Shown: piece after piece, positions 19,756-28,491 of the stretch
Position numbering within the stretch: the stretch's first letter is position 1
Layout: the number at the start of each line of letters is the position of its first letter
Source of the DNA: Edaphosphingomonas laterariae
Lineage (GTDB): Bacteria > Pseudomonadota > Alphaproteobacteria > Sphingomonadales > Sphingomonadaceae
Direction: 5' to 3'
Assembly (NCBI RefSeq): GCF_900188165.1
Contig: NZ_FZOS01000007.1
Location: forward strand, 1-64,000
DNA: 64,000 nucleotides
Notes under the pieces: model-generated
What the model was told of the DNA's origin: nothing
Seen by the model: the letters and a program-made list of their open reading frames with translations, nothing else
Database searches by the model: none
Program-made: the position numbers and the translations under genes

Positions 19756-20757
19756 ATGAAGGCCCTGCTGTCGACCGCCGCGGGCGGACCCGAGACGCTG
19801 GAACTGCTGGAAATCGCCGATCCGGCGGCGGGGCAGGGCCAGTTGCTGATCGCGGTGAAGGCCTGCGCGATCAACTATCCCGACGTGCTGATCATCGAGG
19901 ACAAATATCAGTTCAAGCCGCAGCGCCCCTTCGCGCCCGGTGCCGAGGTTTCAGGCGTGGTCGAAGCGGTCGGCGAAGGGGTTGAAGGCTGGTCGGTCGG
20001 TGATCGCGTGGTCGCGACGACGGGCCATGGCGGCATGGCCGAAAAAGTCGTGGTCGATGCGGTCAAATGCTACAAATTGCCGGAAGGGCGCGATTTCGTC
20101 GAAGCCTCCGCGCTGCTCCTCACTTATGCCACCACCATCCACGCGCTGCTCGATCGCGGGCGGCTGAAGGCGGGCGAAACGCTGCTGGTGCTGGGCGCGG
20201 CCGGTGGCGTCGGCCTTGCCGCCGTGGAACTGGGCAAGGCGTTCGGCGCGCGCGTCGTCGCGGCGGTGTCGAGCGAGGAAAAGGCCGCCGCTGCGCGCAA
20301 GGCGGGTGCCGATGAAGTCGTCCTTTATGGCCGGGCGCCGTTCGACAAGGATCAGTCCAAGGCGCTGGCCGAAGCGTTCAAGGCGGCCGTCGGCCCCGAC
20401 GGCGCCGATGTGATCTACGATCCGGTTGGCGGCGATTATGCCGAACCGGCGCTCCGTTCGATCGCGTGGGAAGGGCGTTATCTCGTCGTCGGCTTCCCCG
20501 CCGGCATCCCCAAGCTCGCGCTCAACCTCACCCTGCTCAAGAGCTGCGATGTCTGCGGCGTGTTCTGGGGTGCGTGGGCGGCGCGCGACCCCAAGGCGAA
20601 CCGCGCCCGCGTGGCGCAGCTTTTCGATCTGTGGGAAGCCGGCAAGATCGCGCCGGTGGTATCGGAAGTCTTCCCCTTCGCGCGCGGCGGCGATGCCATC
20701 GCCAAAATGGGCTCGCGCGGGGCCATCGGCAAGCTGGTGGTGAAGATTTCGGAATGA
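19756..20757 (+). CDS. NADPH:quinone oxidoreductase family protein
   Basis: A 333-residue zinc-free medium-chain reductase. It has the GroES-like N-terminal half, the Rossmann motif GAAGGVGLAAVELGKAFGA (about 152-170) and the catalytic-region segment AINYPDVLIIEDKYQ typical of quinone oxidoreductases; the zinc-binding cysteines of alcohol dehydrogenases are absent. It should reduce quinones or unsaturated carbonyls with NADPH in the cytoplasm. A palindromic element separates it from the leucine genes. Confidence 0.9.
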   Translation: MKALLSTAAGGPETLELLEIADPAAGQGQLLIAVKACAINYPDVLIIEDKYQFKPQRPFAPGAEVSGVVEAVGEGVEGWSVGDRVVATTGHGGMAEKVVVDAVKCYKLPEGRDFVEASALLLTYATTIHALLDRGRLKAGETLLVLGAAGGVGLAAVELGKAFGARVVAAVSSEEKAAAARKAGADEVVLYGRAPFDKDQSKALAEAFKAAVGPDGADVIYDPVGGDYAEPALRSIAWEGRYLVVGFPAGIPKLALNLTLLKSCDVCGVFWGAWAARDPKANRARVAQLFDLWEAGKIAPVVSEVFPFARGGDAIAKMGSRGAIGKLVVKISE

Positions 20758-20802
20758 CGACGGGCGCTTGCATCCGGTGGCGAGGCATTTAGTCTCGCCA
20801 TC

Positions 20803-21552
20803 ATGGATGGGGTGGAACAGGGGCGGCCGATAGCCGTCGAGGCGGCTTCGCTGGGGGCGCGGCCGCTGCGCTATTTCGATTTCGTGATGGCGGCCTTCGT
20901 CGTCATCCTCCTGCTGTCGAACGTGCTGGGCGCGGGCAAGGTCGCGGTGATCGACCTGCCGTTGGTCGGGCTGTGGCCGTTCGGCGCGGGCATCCTGTTC
21001 TTCCCGCTCGGCTATGTGCTGGGGGACATCCTGACCGAAGTCTATGGCTATGCCCGCGCGCGCCGCTGCATCTGGGCGGGTACGGTGGCGCTTCTGTTCA
21101 TGGCCTTCATGTCCTGGGTGGTGGTGAAGCTGCCGCCGGCCGAAAGCTGGGGCGGGCAGGCCGCCTATGAACAGGTGTTCGGCCAGGTGCCGCGCATCGT
21201 CTTCGCGTCGATCTGCGCCTTCTGGGCGGGCGAATTCGCCAATTCCTATGTGCTCGCCCGCATGAAGGTGTGGACGCAGGGCAAATATCTCTGGACCCGC
21301 ACGATCGGATCGACGGTGGTGGGGCAGGGCGTGGACAGCCTGCTTTTCTATCCGCTCGCCTTCTGGGGCGCGACGGGCTGGACCCATTCGCTGGTGCTGA
21401 AGGTGCTGGTTACCCAATGGGTGCTGAAGGTGAGCTGGGAAGTGCTGCTGACCCCCGTCACCTATGTCGTCGTCGGCTTTCTGAAGCGCCGCGAAGGCGT
21501 CGACATCTATGACGAGCAGACCAACTTCACCCCCTTCCGCGCCCGCCTCTGA
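20803..21552 (+). CDS. yhhQ: Queuosine precursor transporter YhhQ
   Basis: The 249-residue inner-membrane protein has about six transmembrane helices and the conserved FFPLGYVLGDILTEVYGY and FWAGEFANSYVL segments of the VUT-1/YhhQ family, which takes up 7-cyano-7-deazaguanine and related queuosine precursors for tRNA modification. A 7-bp inverted repeat (TGGCGAG/CTCGCCA, 20778-20800) ends 3 bases before the start codon and contains the only Shine-Dalgarno-like bases, so initiation may depend on RNA folding. Confidence 0.9.
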   Translation: MDGVEQGRPIAVEAASLGARPLRYFDFVMAAFVVILLLSNVLGAGKVAVIDLPLVGLWPFGAGILFFPLGYVLGDILTEVYGYARARRCIWAGTVALLFMAFMSWVVVKLPPAESWGGQAAYEQVFGQVPRIVFASICAFWAGEFANSYVLARMKVWTQGKYLWTRTIGSTVVGQGVDSLLFYPLAFWGATGWTHSLVLKVLVTQWVLKVSWEVLLTPVTYVVVGFLKRREGVDIYDEQTNFTPFRARL

Positions 21553-21613
21553 CGGCAACGGCGCTGGGTTATATTTGGCTGGTGCGCCGACCTTGCGGAC
21601 AGAGCGGCGGCGA

Positions 21614-21964
21614 TCAGATGGCGACGAGGCGATCGTTCCCGAGATCGTGGAGCAGGCTGACCATGCCGGCCCAGCCGATGCGGGGATCGAAATCGCTGGC
21701 ATGGCGGCCGATCAGCGCCAGCCCGCTCTGGCAGCCGATGATCGCGATGCCGGTATCGAGCGCGTCCGCCAGCATCGCGGCGCGGCCGGGGAGGCCGGCG
21801 GCGGCATAGGCATCGGCATCGTCGCCTTCCAGCAGGCCGACCGCGCGTTCCTGGAGGAAGATGCGGACGCCCCCGCCGAGCGCTGCCTGCGCCAGCGCCA
21901 TCACCAGGGCGGTGCGAAACCGTTCGCCATCGCCGCTGGCGACGATGATGCTAAGGCCGGTCAC
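21614..21964 (-). CDS. DsrE-like family protein
   Basis: This 116-residue protein has the short alpha/beta layout of the DsrE/DsrF-like fold: SIIVASGDGERFRTALVMA at the start, GVRIFLQERAV, and IAIIGCQSGL with the single cysteine. Related proteins carry sulfur as persulfide on a cysteine in that region. Its ATG overlaps the stop of a MoeB/ThiF-type gene by 4 bases, which supports a role in sulfur transfer; that link is inference. Confidence 0.65.
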   Translation of the reverse strand: MTGLSIIVASGDGERFRTALVMALAQAALGGGVRIFLQERAVGLLEGDDADAYAAAGLPGRAAMLADALDTGIAIIGCQSGLALIGRHASDFDPRIGWAGMVSLLHDLGNDRLVAI

Positions 21965-22716
21965 GCGGCGGTGCCGCAGCGGCAGCCGGGATCCTTGGGC
22001 AGGCCGAGCGTGCGGAAACGGAAGCCGAGGGCATCGACAAGCAGCAGCTTGCCGGCGCTGTCCGTGCCGAAGCCGGTGATCGCGCGGATCGCCTCCATCG
22101 CGGCGAGGCTGCCGAGCACGCCGGTGAGCGCGCCGAGCACGCCCTGATCGGCGCAGCTGGCATCGGGCCGATCGGGATTATTGCCGACGAAGCAGCGATA
22201 GCAGGGCTTGTCCGCTTCCCACCCCCGATAGACCGCCAATTGCCCTTCGAACTGGCCGACGGCGGCGGACACCAGCGGAATGCGCAGCGCGAGCGCGGCA
22301 TCGGCGACGGCCAGCCGGGTCGCGAAATTGTCGCAGCCGTCGAGGGTCACGTCATGCCCCGCGAGCAGCGCGGCGGCGTTGGCTGGCGTGATCCGATCGG
22401 CAATGGCGGCGACGGTGACATCGGGGTTGAGCGCGGCGACGCGCGCGGCGGCGACATCGACCTTGGGCTGGCCGACATCATCGGTGCCGAACAGCGTCTG
22501 TCGCTGGAGGTTGGACAGCGCGACAACATCGTCATCGAACAGCGTGACATGGCCGACGCCCGCCGCCGCCAGATATTGCAGCGCGGGCGAGCCGATGCCG
22601 CCGGCGCCGACCATCGCGACGCGCGCGGCAAGCAGCTTCATTTGCCCGGCGCCGCCCACCTCGTGCAGCACGATATGGCGTGCATAGCGATCGAGCTGGG
22701 CGTCGCTGAGGCTCAC
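21961..22716 (-). CDS. HesA/MoeB/ThiF family adenylyltransferase
   Basis: The 251-residue E1-like enzyme starts at GTG 22716 (MSLSDAQLDRYARHIVL). It has the ATP-binding motif GAGGIGSPALQYLAAAG, the DDDVV acidic motif, NLQRQTLF with the adenylation Arg, and DGCDNFATR. Zinc ligands are CYRC and a closing CRC, one residue tighter than the usual CxxC. It should adenylate the C-terminal glycine of a sulfur-carrier protein for molybdopterin or thiamine synthesis. GTGA overlaps the dut stop and ATGA overlaps the DsrE-like start. Confidence 0.88.
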   Translation of the reverse strand: MSLSDAQLDRYARHIVLHEVGGAGQMKLLAARVAMVGAGGIGSPALQYLAAAGVGHVTLFDDDVVALSNLQRQTLFGTDDVGQPKVDVAAARVAALNPDVTVAAIADRITPANAAALLAGHDVTLDGCDNFATRLAVADAALALRIPLVSAAVGQFEGQLAVYRGWEADKPCYRCFVGNNPDRPDASCADQGVLGALTGVLGSLAAMEAIRAITGFGTDSAGKLLLVDALGFRFRTLGLPKDPGCRCGTAA

Positions 22717-23201
22717 GCGCGGGACACCCCGGTCGAACCGAAGCCGCCGAGGCCGCGCTGGGTGGTCGTGCTGAATTCGTCGACGACCACGAAGCTCGGC
22801 CGCAGGATGGGCAGGAAGACCAACTGGGCGATGCGATCGCCCGGTTCGATGATGATCGGATCGCGGCCCGGTGGATTGCGGTTCCAGGTGCTGATGAAGA
22901 TCTGGTTGGCATAATCGGCGTCGATCGTGCCGACCGCCTGGCCGAGTACCAGCCCCTTCTTGTGGCCGAGGCCGGAGCGGGCGAGGAGGAAGGCGACCAT
23001 GTGCGGATCGTTCATCAGCACCGCGATGCCGGACGGGATCAGCGTGGCCGGCGCCTGCGCCTCGATCGCCATCGGCGCGTCGATGCAGGCATGGAGATCG
23101 ATGCCGGCCGAAAGATCGGTCTGATAGGCGGGCAGGCCCCATTCATGGAGACGCGGATCGACGATCCTGAGTTCGAGGGTCGGGCGCGGATCGGGGGTCA
23201 T
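22713..23201 (-). CDS. dut: dUTP diphosphatase
   Basis: The 162-residue trimeric dUTPase hydrolyses dUTP to dUMP. All five motifs can be seen: SAGIDLHA, ARSGLGHKKGL, GTIDADYANQI, GDRIAQLVF and the C-terminal RGLGGFGSTG. It is the first of three coupled genes (dut, MoeB/ThiF-like, DsrE-like), downstream of coaBC and a DJ-1 gene. Confidence 0.97.
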   Translation of the reverse strand: MTPDPRPTLELRIVDPRLHEWGLPAYQTDLSAGIDLHACIDAPMAIEAQAPATLIPSGIAVLMNDPHMVAFLLARSGLGHKKGLVLGQAVGTIDADYANQIFISTWNRNPPGRDPIIIEPGDRIAQLVFLPILRPSFVVVDEFSTTTQRGLGGFGSTGVSRA

Positions 23202-23256
23202 GCAGGTTCTCGGGCTGGGGAGGGAGCGATCGGGTTAGGGCCGGCGCCCGCACGGT

Positions 23257-23937
23257 TCAAGCGCCGAGCGCGCGCAGCAGCGTTTCCGCCAGCGGTTGCG
23301 ACGAAGCGGGGTTCTGGCCGGTGAAGAGATTGCCGTCGCGGACGACGAAGGGGGCATCGGGCGGGCCGCAGCGGAAATCGGCGTCAAGCGTGCGCAGACA
23401 ATCTTCCAGGACGAAGGGGGCAAGTGGCACAAGGCCGGCGGCTTCATCCTCGGCCCGGCTGAAGCCGGTGAGCGTGCGGCCGGCGACAAGCGCTGTGCCA
23501 TCCGCCTTGCGCGCGGCGACGAGCATAGCGGGCGCGTGGCAGACGAGCGCGAGCGGAATCGCATCGGCGACCGCCGATTGGGCGAGGCCGATGGCGTGCG
23601 GATCATTGGCGAGATCCCACATCGGGCCGAGCCCGCCGGGAACGAAGATCGCATCGAAATCGGCGGCGCGGAGGCCGGCCAGCGATCGCGTGTCGGCCAG
23701 CGCGGCGCGCGCCTGCGGGTCGGCGCGGAAGCGGGCGACGGAGGGCGGCACGGGGGTGACGGCATCGCCGGTCGGATCGGTGGGCACCGGGCCACCTTTG
23801 GGCGATGCGAGGACGAGATCGGCCCCGGCACCGCGGAACACATAATAAGGCGCGGTGAATTCCTCGATCCACAGGCCGGTCGGCCTGTCGCTTTCGCCCA
23901 TCCGGGCTTGCGAGGTGAGGAGGAAGAGGAGCCGCAT
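23257..23937 (-). CDS. DJ-1/PfpI family, type 1 glutamine amidotransferase-like
   Basis: The 226-residue protein has the Hsp31/GATase1-like fold: WIEEFTAPYYVF, FDAIFVPGGLGPMWDL (with the acid near the nucleophile) and ALVCHAPAML with the nucleophile Cys-His pair. Relatives act as glyoxalase III or protein deglycase-like enzymes or as chaperones. It lies 11 bases after coaBC and is probably co-transcribed. Confidence 0.85.
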   Translation of the reverse strand: MRLLFLLTSQARMGESDRPTGLWIEEFTAPYYVFRGAGADLVLASPKGGPVPTDPTGDAVTPVPPSVARFRADPQARAALADTRSLAGLRAADFDAIFVPGGLGPMWDLANDPHAIGLAQSAVADAIPLALVCHAPAMLVAARKADGTALVAGRTLTGFSRAEDEAAGLVPLAPFVLEDCLRTLDADFRCGPPDAPFVVRDGNLFTGQNPASSQPLAETLLRALGA

Positions 23938-23948
23938 CGGGCGAGGGC

Positions 23949-25136
23949 CTAGCTGCCGAGCGCGGCGGCGATCCGCTCGGCCAGCCGCATGGCGACCGCT
24001 TCCTTGGGCAGATCGGGCCAGCTTTCGACGCCATTGGCGGTGACGATATGGACGCTGTTATTGGCGCCGCCCATCACATCGCCCGACACGTCGTTGGCGA
24101 CGATCCAGTCCGCGCCCTTGCGCGCGCGCTTGGCCGTGGCGTGTTCGACCACCTTTTCGGTTTCCGCCGCGAAGCCGACGACGAGCGCGGGCCGGCGGGG
24201 GTTGGCGGCAAGCCCCGCCAGAATGTCGGGATTTTCAGTCAGGGCGAGCGCGGGCGGCGCGCCATCGGCCTGTTTCTTGATCTTCTGGCCGGCGGCATCG
24301 ACATGCCAGTCGGCGACGGCGGCGACCATCACGGCGGCGTCAGCGGGCAGCGCGGCATCGACGGCGGCGGCCATCTGGCGCGCGGTTTCCACATCGATGC
24401 GGGTCACCCCCGGCGGGGTGGGGAGCGTGACCGGCCCGGCGACGAGCGTGACGCGCGCGCCCAGCGCGGCGAGCGCACCGGCGATGGCGAAGCCCTGCTT
24501 GCCCGATGAGCGATTGGCGATGTAGCGCACCGGATCGATCGGTTCGTGCGTCGGCCCGGCGGTGACGAGGATGTGGCGCCCGGCCAGCGCCCCGCCTTGC
24601 CCGAGCGCGCGCTGGATCGCGGCCAGAATCGCTTTGGGATCGGGCAGGCGGCCGGGCCCGTATTCGCCACAGGCCATGGGGCCTTCATCGGGTTCCAGAA
24701 TCTGGATGCCATCGGCGCGGAGCTGGGCGACGTTGCGGCGGGTGGCGGCGTGGCCCCACATGCGGACGTTCATCGCCGGCGCCGCCAGCACGGGCTTGTC
24801 GGTGGCGAGGAGCAGGGTGGTGGCGAGATCGTCGGCAATGCCCGCCGCCATCTTGGCCAGCAGATCGGCGGTGGCGGGGGTGACGACGACGAGATCGGCT
24901 TCGCGGCTGAGCTGGATATGGCCCATCTCCGCTTCGTCCTTCAGATCCCACAGGCTGGTGTGGACGGGCTGTTCGGACAGCGCGGCGAGCGTCATCGGCG
25001 TCACGAACTGCTGGCCGCCGGCGGTGAGCACGCAGCGCACCGACATGCCGGCCTTGCGGATCAGCCGCACCAGTTCGCAGGCTTTGTAGGCCGCGATGCC
25101 GCCGCCGACGATGAGAAGGATCTTCCTGCCCGTCAC
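23949..25136 (-). CDS. coaBC: Bifunctional CoaBC (PPC decarboxylase / PPC synthetase)
   Basis: The 395-residue fusion makes 4'-phosphopantetheine from 4'-phosphopantothenate and cysteine. The N-terminal flavin-binding CoaC half (about 1-180) has GGGIAAYKA, APAMNVRMW and the decarboxylase cysteine segment EPDEGPMACGEYGPGR; the C-terminal CoaB half (about 188-395) has TAGPTHEPIDPVRYI, NRSSGKQG and IVANDV. In alphaproteobacteria this gene usually stands between ubiB and dut; here two extra genes come between ubiB and coaBC. Confidence 0.96.
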   Translation of the reverse strand: MTGRKILLIVGGGIAAYKACELVRLIRKAGMSVRCVLTAGGQQFVTPMTLAALSEQPVHTSLWDLKDEAEMGHIQLSREADLVVVTPATADLLAKMAAGIADDLATTLLLATDKPVLAAPAMNVRMWGHAATRRNVAQLRADGIQILEPDEGPMACGEYGPGRLPDPKAILAAIQRALGQGGALAGRHILVTAGPTHEPIDPVRYIANRSSGKQGFAIAGALAALGARVTLVAGPVTLPTPPGVTRIDVETARQMAAAVDAALPADAAVMVAAVADWHVDAAGQKIKKQADGAPPALALTENPDILAGLAANPRRPALVVGFAAETEKVVEHATAKRARKGADWIVANDVSGDVMGGANNSVHIVTANGVESWPDLPKEAVAMRLAERIAAALGS

Positions 25137-25317
25137 TTCTGCCTATCCCTGCCTCGGCCCTCAGACGTTGAGGAAGTTGAGGATTGCCATCGGCTTCGTC
25201 CATGGGGCCGATTGCCGCCTGAGTCGAGATGGGGCGTGGACGGGGCGGGCGCAACGGGCACCGTGCGAGCCTGGCCTGGCGGGTGGATGTAGGACAGGGG
25301 CGTCCGTTCGGAGGGCC

Positions 25318-25941
25318 TCAGGCCCTTAGTTCGGCCGGCGATGGCGCATGCTTCATCGCCATCTTCGGCCGATCGAAACGGGGGAGGAGACCGGTTGCGT
25401 CCATCGGGAAGCCGACCAGCGGATCGGCCATGCGCGCGCGCATGGCCTGCCGATCGGCGCTGGCGGCCACGAAGCGCAGTGCTGCCGATTCCGTCAGGCT
25501 GGTCGGCGCGTGGACGAAGGCGACGTTGGTCGCCATGTCCATCAGGTAGAAGGTCAGGCTTTCGAGGCCGGCCGCATCGTCCACCGGATTGCGCAGCGTG
25601 AGCGCGAAATAGCCCGCGCATTCGCCGTCGAGGATGAGGACGCCGGTGCCCGTCTTCACCTCTGTCCCGACCGAAAGGATCGAGGGGAAGATGAGGATGC
25701 CGTGGACATAATCGCCGAGCCGGGCGGCGGTGGCGCTGGTCGCCAGCAGGCGGCGGAGGACGGCCTGCGCGCTGGCGATGAGTTCGGCCCCCGACGATGC
25801 CGGCGCGGGCAGGGGGCGAAGCAGGGCCGCGGTGGCGATCAGCCCGCCAAGAGATGCGATGAAGCCCCGGCGGGGCAGGAGTGCGGCGTGACCGGCCGGC
25901 TGGCGCGCGATGATCGGCCGTCCAGGGGTGCCCTTTGCCAC
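25318..25941 (-). CDS. SYLF/Ysc84-like lipid-binding domain protein
   Basis: A 207-residue exported protein with an RRGFIASLGG twin-arginine-like signal (about 24-50) followed by a region resembling the SYLF domain: ARLGDYVHGILIFPSIL near residue 75-91 and a glycine- and leucine-rich C-terminal half. SYLF domains bind phosphoinositide-type lipids in eukaryotes; the bacterial role is unclear. I am moderately sure of the family from the hGILIFPS segment only. It lies between coaBC and the PEP-CTERM gene. Confidence 0.55.
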   Translation of the reverse strand: MAKGTPGRPIIARQPAGHAALLPRRGFIASLGGLIATAALLRPLPAPASSGAELIASAQAVLRRLLATSATAARLGDYVHGILIFPSILSVGTEVKTGTGVLILDGECAGYFALTLRNPVDDAAGLESLTFYLMDMATNVAFVHAPTSLTESAALRFVAASADRQAMRARMADPLVGFPMDATGLLPRFDRPKMAMKHAPSPAELRA

Positions 25942-26057
25942 ATCACGCTCCTTAACAGGGGCAGTGACAGTCTCATTTGGTTAACGAGGCGGCAATTGGG
26001 GGAAGTACCGAGGAGAGATGCCGGGTTTATGCCGATGTGGGGCGGCGTGGCGCCATG

Positions 26058-26098
26058 GAAAACGCCCGCCCCCCAAAGGGAGGCGGGCGCTGTTTTCC
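26058..26098. terminator. Terminator of the PEP-CTERM gene
   Basis: GCGCCCGCCT pairs with GGCGGGCG around a CCCTTTGGGG core, flanked by AAAAC and GTTTT. It starts 13 bases after the PEP-CTERM stop codon and ends in a short T-tract on either strand. Confidence 0.8.
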
Positions 26099-26110
26099 GA
26101 TCGTGGCCGA

Positions 26111-26749
26111 TCAGGCGTGCGAATAGCTGACGCGGGTCGACCGGCTGCGGCGCATGGCGCCACCCACCAGGCCGAAGCCCGAGATCATCATCGCCCAGGT
26201 TGCCGGTTCGGGAACCGCGCCACTGACGCCTTCATAGAAGAAGTCGCCGAACGCGAAGCCGTTTGCCCCCGGTGCCGCGGAAACGGTGAAGCTGGTGATC
26301 GGCCCGCCATTCCAGCCGAAGAACTTGGCGCCGGCCTGACCCGTCACCAACTGGTTCAGCACCGCGCCATCGCCGGTCGTCAGCGTGACGAGGAAGGAGG
26401 AGAAATCATTCGGCTCCGCGTAGAAACCGAAATTGTTCACCGCCGTGTTGAACGTCGTGGTGATCGAGTTACTGCTGACCGACAGCACGTCGCCGGTATA
26501 GCCGCAGCACCACGTTGCCCAGCCCGAGCCGATGCTGGGGATGCCGACGCTCTGGTCGAACGTCATCGTCGGGCCGCCATCCAGCGTGACGCTGGTCGTG
26601 CTGCCGGAACCATATTCGGTATCTTCCAGCCAGCCCGGCGTCAGCGCCTTCCAGGTATCCAGATCGCTGGTTACCGGAACCGACGCAAATGCGGGCGAGG
26701 CCATCACCGTGCCCGCGAGGAACATCGCTGCAATCAGATTCTTACGCAT
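26111..26749 (-). CDS. PEPxxWA-CTERM sorting domain protein
   Basis: The 212-residue protein has a signal peptide (about 1-23), a beta-rich extracellular domain with a CC pair, and the tail VPEPATWAMMISGFGLVGGAMRR: the PEPxxWA signature, a hydrophobic span and basic residues. This is the substrate signal of the exosortase/archaeosortase-like EpsH system, so the protein is processed and kept at or released from the cell surface. The PEPxxWA variant is typical of sphingomonads. No exosortase is in the window. Confidence 0.85.
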   Translation of the reverse strand: MRKNLIAAMFLAGTVMASPAFASVPVTSDLDTWKALTPGWLEDTEYGSGSTTSVTLDGGPTMTFDQSVGIPSIGSGWATWCCGYTGDVLSVSSNSITTTFNTAVNNFGFYAEPNDFSSFLVTLTTGDGAVLNQLVTGQAGAKFFGWNGGPITSFTVSAAPGANGFAFGDFFYEGVSGAVPEPATWAMMISGFGLVGGAMRRSRSTRVSYSHA

Positions 26750-26816
26750 GGGTGCATCCCCTGTGATTGAGCAGAACAATCAACATGCGACCTTATCTGG
26801 TAGCGGAGCGGTGCAA

Positions 26817-26884
26817 CCGAGCAGCTTTCCCCCACAAATGGGAGGAGATGACCGAGCAGCTTTCCCCGCAAATGGGAGGAGATG
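26817..26884. repeat. Two-copy tandem repeat, 35-bp period
   Basis: CCGAGCAGCTTTCCCC followed by CACAAATGGGAGGAGATG occurs at 26817-26851 and again, with one base lost and one changed, at 26852-26884. Inside each copy the bases CCCC/GGGG-like arms make a small hairpin. It lies between the start of the PEP-CTERM gene and the end of ubiB. Confidence 0.75.
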
Positions 26885-26958
26885 CTGCCCCCGTTTTCGT
26901 GTCAACGGACCAGAATCGCCCGCCCCAAAGCGGGACAAATTCCAAATCGGTTCGCGGG

Positions 26959-28491
26959 TCAGAGCAGGAAGTAGCTGGCCCCGGCGCCGGCGGCAAAAGC
27001 GGCAATCCCGACAAGCAGATAGCGCCACGGGCCGCCGATGCGGACGACCTGGATCTCGGCCAGCGGGGGCAGGGGCGGGGCGCCGCCTTCCGGCGGAAAT
27101 TTCGCTTCGATCCGGCGAATGAGATCGGGAATCCGCGCCAGCGTGCGGAAATCCTTGCCGAGTCGGTCGGCGATCGCGGCTTCGGGCCCGAGTTCGGAAC
27201 GCAGCCATTCGCGGACGAAGGGGGCGGCGGTTTCCCACATGTTGATATCGGGATCGAGCGCGGTGGCGACGCCTTCGACCATCACCATCGTCTTTTGCAG
27301 CAGCAGCAGATGCGGCTGGGTCTGCATGTCGAAATCGCGGGTGATGGCGAACAGCCCGTCGAGCATCTGGCCGACGGAGAGTTCCTTGACCGGGCGGCCG
27401 CGCATTGGTTCGCCCACGGCGCGCAGCGCGGTCGCGAATTCCGCGACATTGTGATGCGCGGGGACATATTGCGCCTCGAAATGAATCTCGGCCACCCGGC
27501 GATAATTGCCGGTGATCAGGCCGTAGATGATCTCGGCGAGCCACAGCCGCGCGCGCCGGTCGATCCGGCCCATGATGCCGAAATCGATCGCCGCGATCCG
27601 CCCGTCGGGCAGGACGAACAGATTGCCCTGGTGGAGATCGGCGTGGAAGAAACCCTCGGCGATCGCCTGGCGCAGGAAGGCGCGGACGAGATTGCCGGCG
27701 ATCGTCGCCGGATCGTGCCCGGCCGCGATCAGCGCGTCGCGATCGGACAGCTTGATGCCGTCGATCCATTCGAGCGTCATCACCTTGCCGGCGGTGCGCT
27801 GCCAGTCGATCTCGGGCACGACGAAGGTCGGTTCGGCCTCCATCCCCTCCGCCAGTTCCGAGGCCGAGGCGGCTTCGCGGCGCAGATCGAGTTCGCGCGC
27901 CGTCCAGCGCTTGAAAGTGGCGATCACCATGCGCGGGCGCAGGCGCGCGGCTTCGCCGCCCATCGCCTCGACCTGGGCGGCGGCCCATTCATAGGTGTCG
28001 ATGGCGCGCAGGAAATCGCGCTCGACGCCGGGGCGCAGCACCTTGACGGCAACCTGCTCGCCTTCGGCGGTGACGGCGCGGTGGACCTGCGCGATCGACG
28101 CGGCGCCCACGGGATCGGGATCGATCGACTGGAAGATATCCTCAATCGGGCGATGGAAGGCGGTTTCGATCTGCTCGCGGATCGCGGCGAAGGGCACGGG
28201 CGGCAGCGCGTCCTGCAGGCGCAGGAGGTCTTTCGCCGCTTCCTCGCCGACGAGATCGGGGCGGGTGGCGAGGCTCTGGCCGAGCTTGATCGCGGCCGGG
28301 CCGATCGCCTGGAAGGCATCGGCATAAGCCGGCACCTTGGGCACGCGCGCGCCGAAGCGGGCGATCCGGGCGAGGCGACGCACCGGCGGCGGGGTCAGCG
28401 GATCGCGCTCGATGCCTTGCAGGGCGCCATGGCGCGCCAGCGTGCGGCCCCACTTCAGGAGGCGGGCGATATGAACGATGGCGTGGGTCAA
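26959..28491 (-). CDS. ubiB: UbiB, ABC1/ADCK-family atypical kinase
   Basis: The 510-residue protein has the KxGQ signature region (AAIKLGQSLATR), VAVKVLRPG with the catalytic Lys, DLHQGNLF and AIDFGIMG of the ADCK kinase core, and two hydrophobic segments at the very C-terminus that anchor it in the membrane. It is needed for ubiquinone synthesis, probably by extracting lipid intermediates from the membrane. The ATG overlaps the ubiE stop by 4 bases. Confidence 0.95.
   Translation of the reverse strand: MTHAIVHIARLLKWGRTLARHGALQGIERDPLTPPPVRRLARIARFGARVPKVPAYADAFQAIGPAAIKLGQSLATRPDLVGEEAAKDLLRLQDALPPVPFAAIREQIETAFHRPIEDIFQSIDPDPVGAASIAQVHRAVTAEGEQVAVKVLRPGVERDFLRAIDTYEWAAAQVEAMGGEAARLRPRMVIATFKRWTARELDLRREAASASELAEGMEAEPTFVVPEIDWQRTAGKVMTLEWIDGIKLSDRDALIAAGHDPATIAGNLVRAFLRQAIAEGFFHADLHQGNLFVLPDGRIAAIDFGIMGRIDRRARLWLAEIIYGLITGNYRRVAEIHFEAQYVPAHHNVAEFATALRAVGEPMRGRPVKELSVGQMLDGLFAITRDFDMQTQPHLLLLQKTMVMVEGVATALDPDINMWETAAPFVREWLRSELGPEAAIADRLGKDFRTLARIPDLIRRIEAKFPPEGGAPPLPPLAEIQVVRIGGPWRYLLVGIAAFAAGAGASYFLL

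Noticed and set aside
25137-25317. Possible coding sequence between coaBC and the SYLF gene
   Set aside because: The open frames are proline-, serine- and arginine-rich with no start signal; nothing else is seen there.
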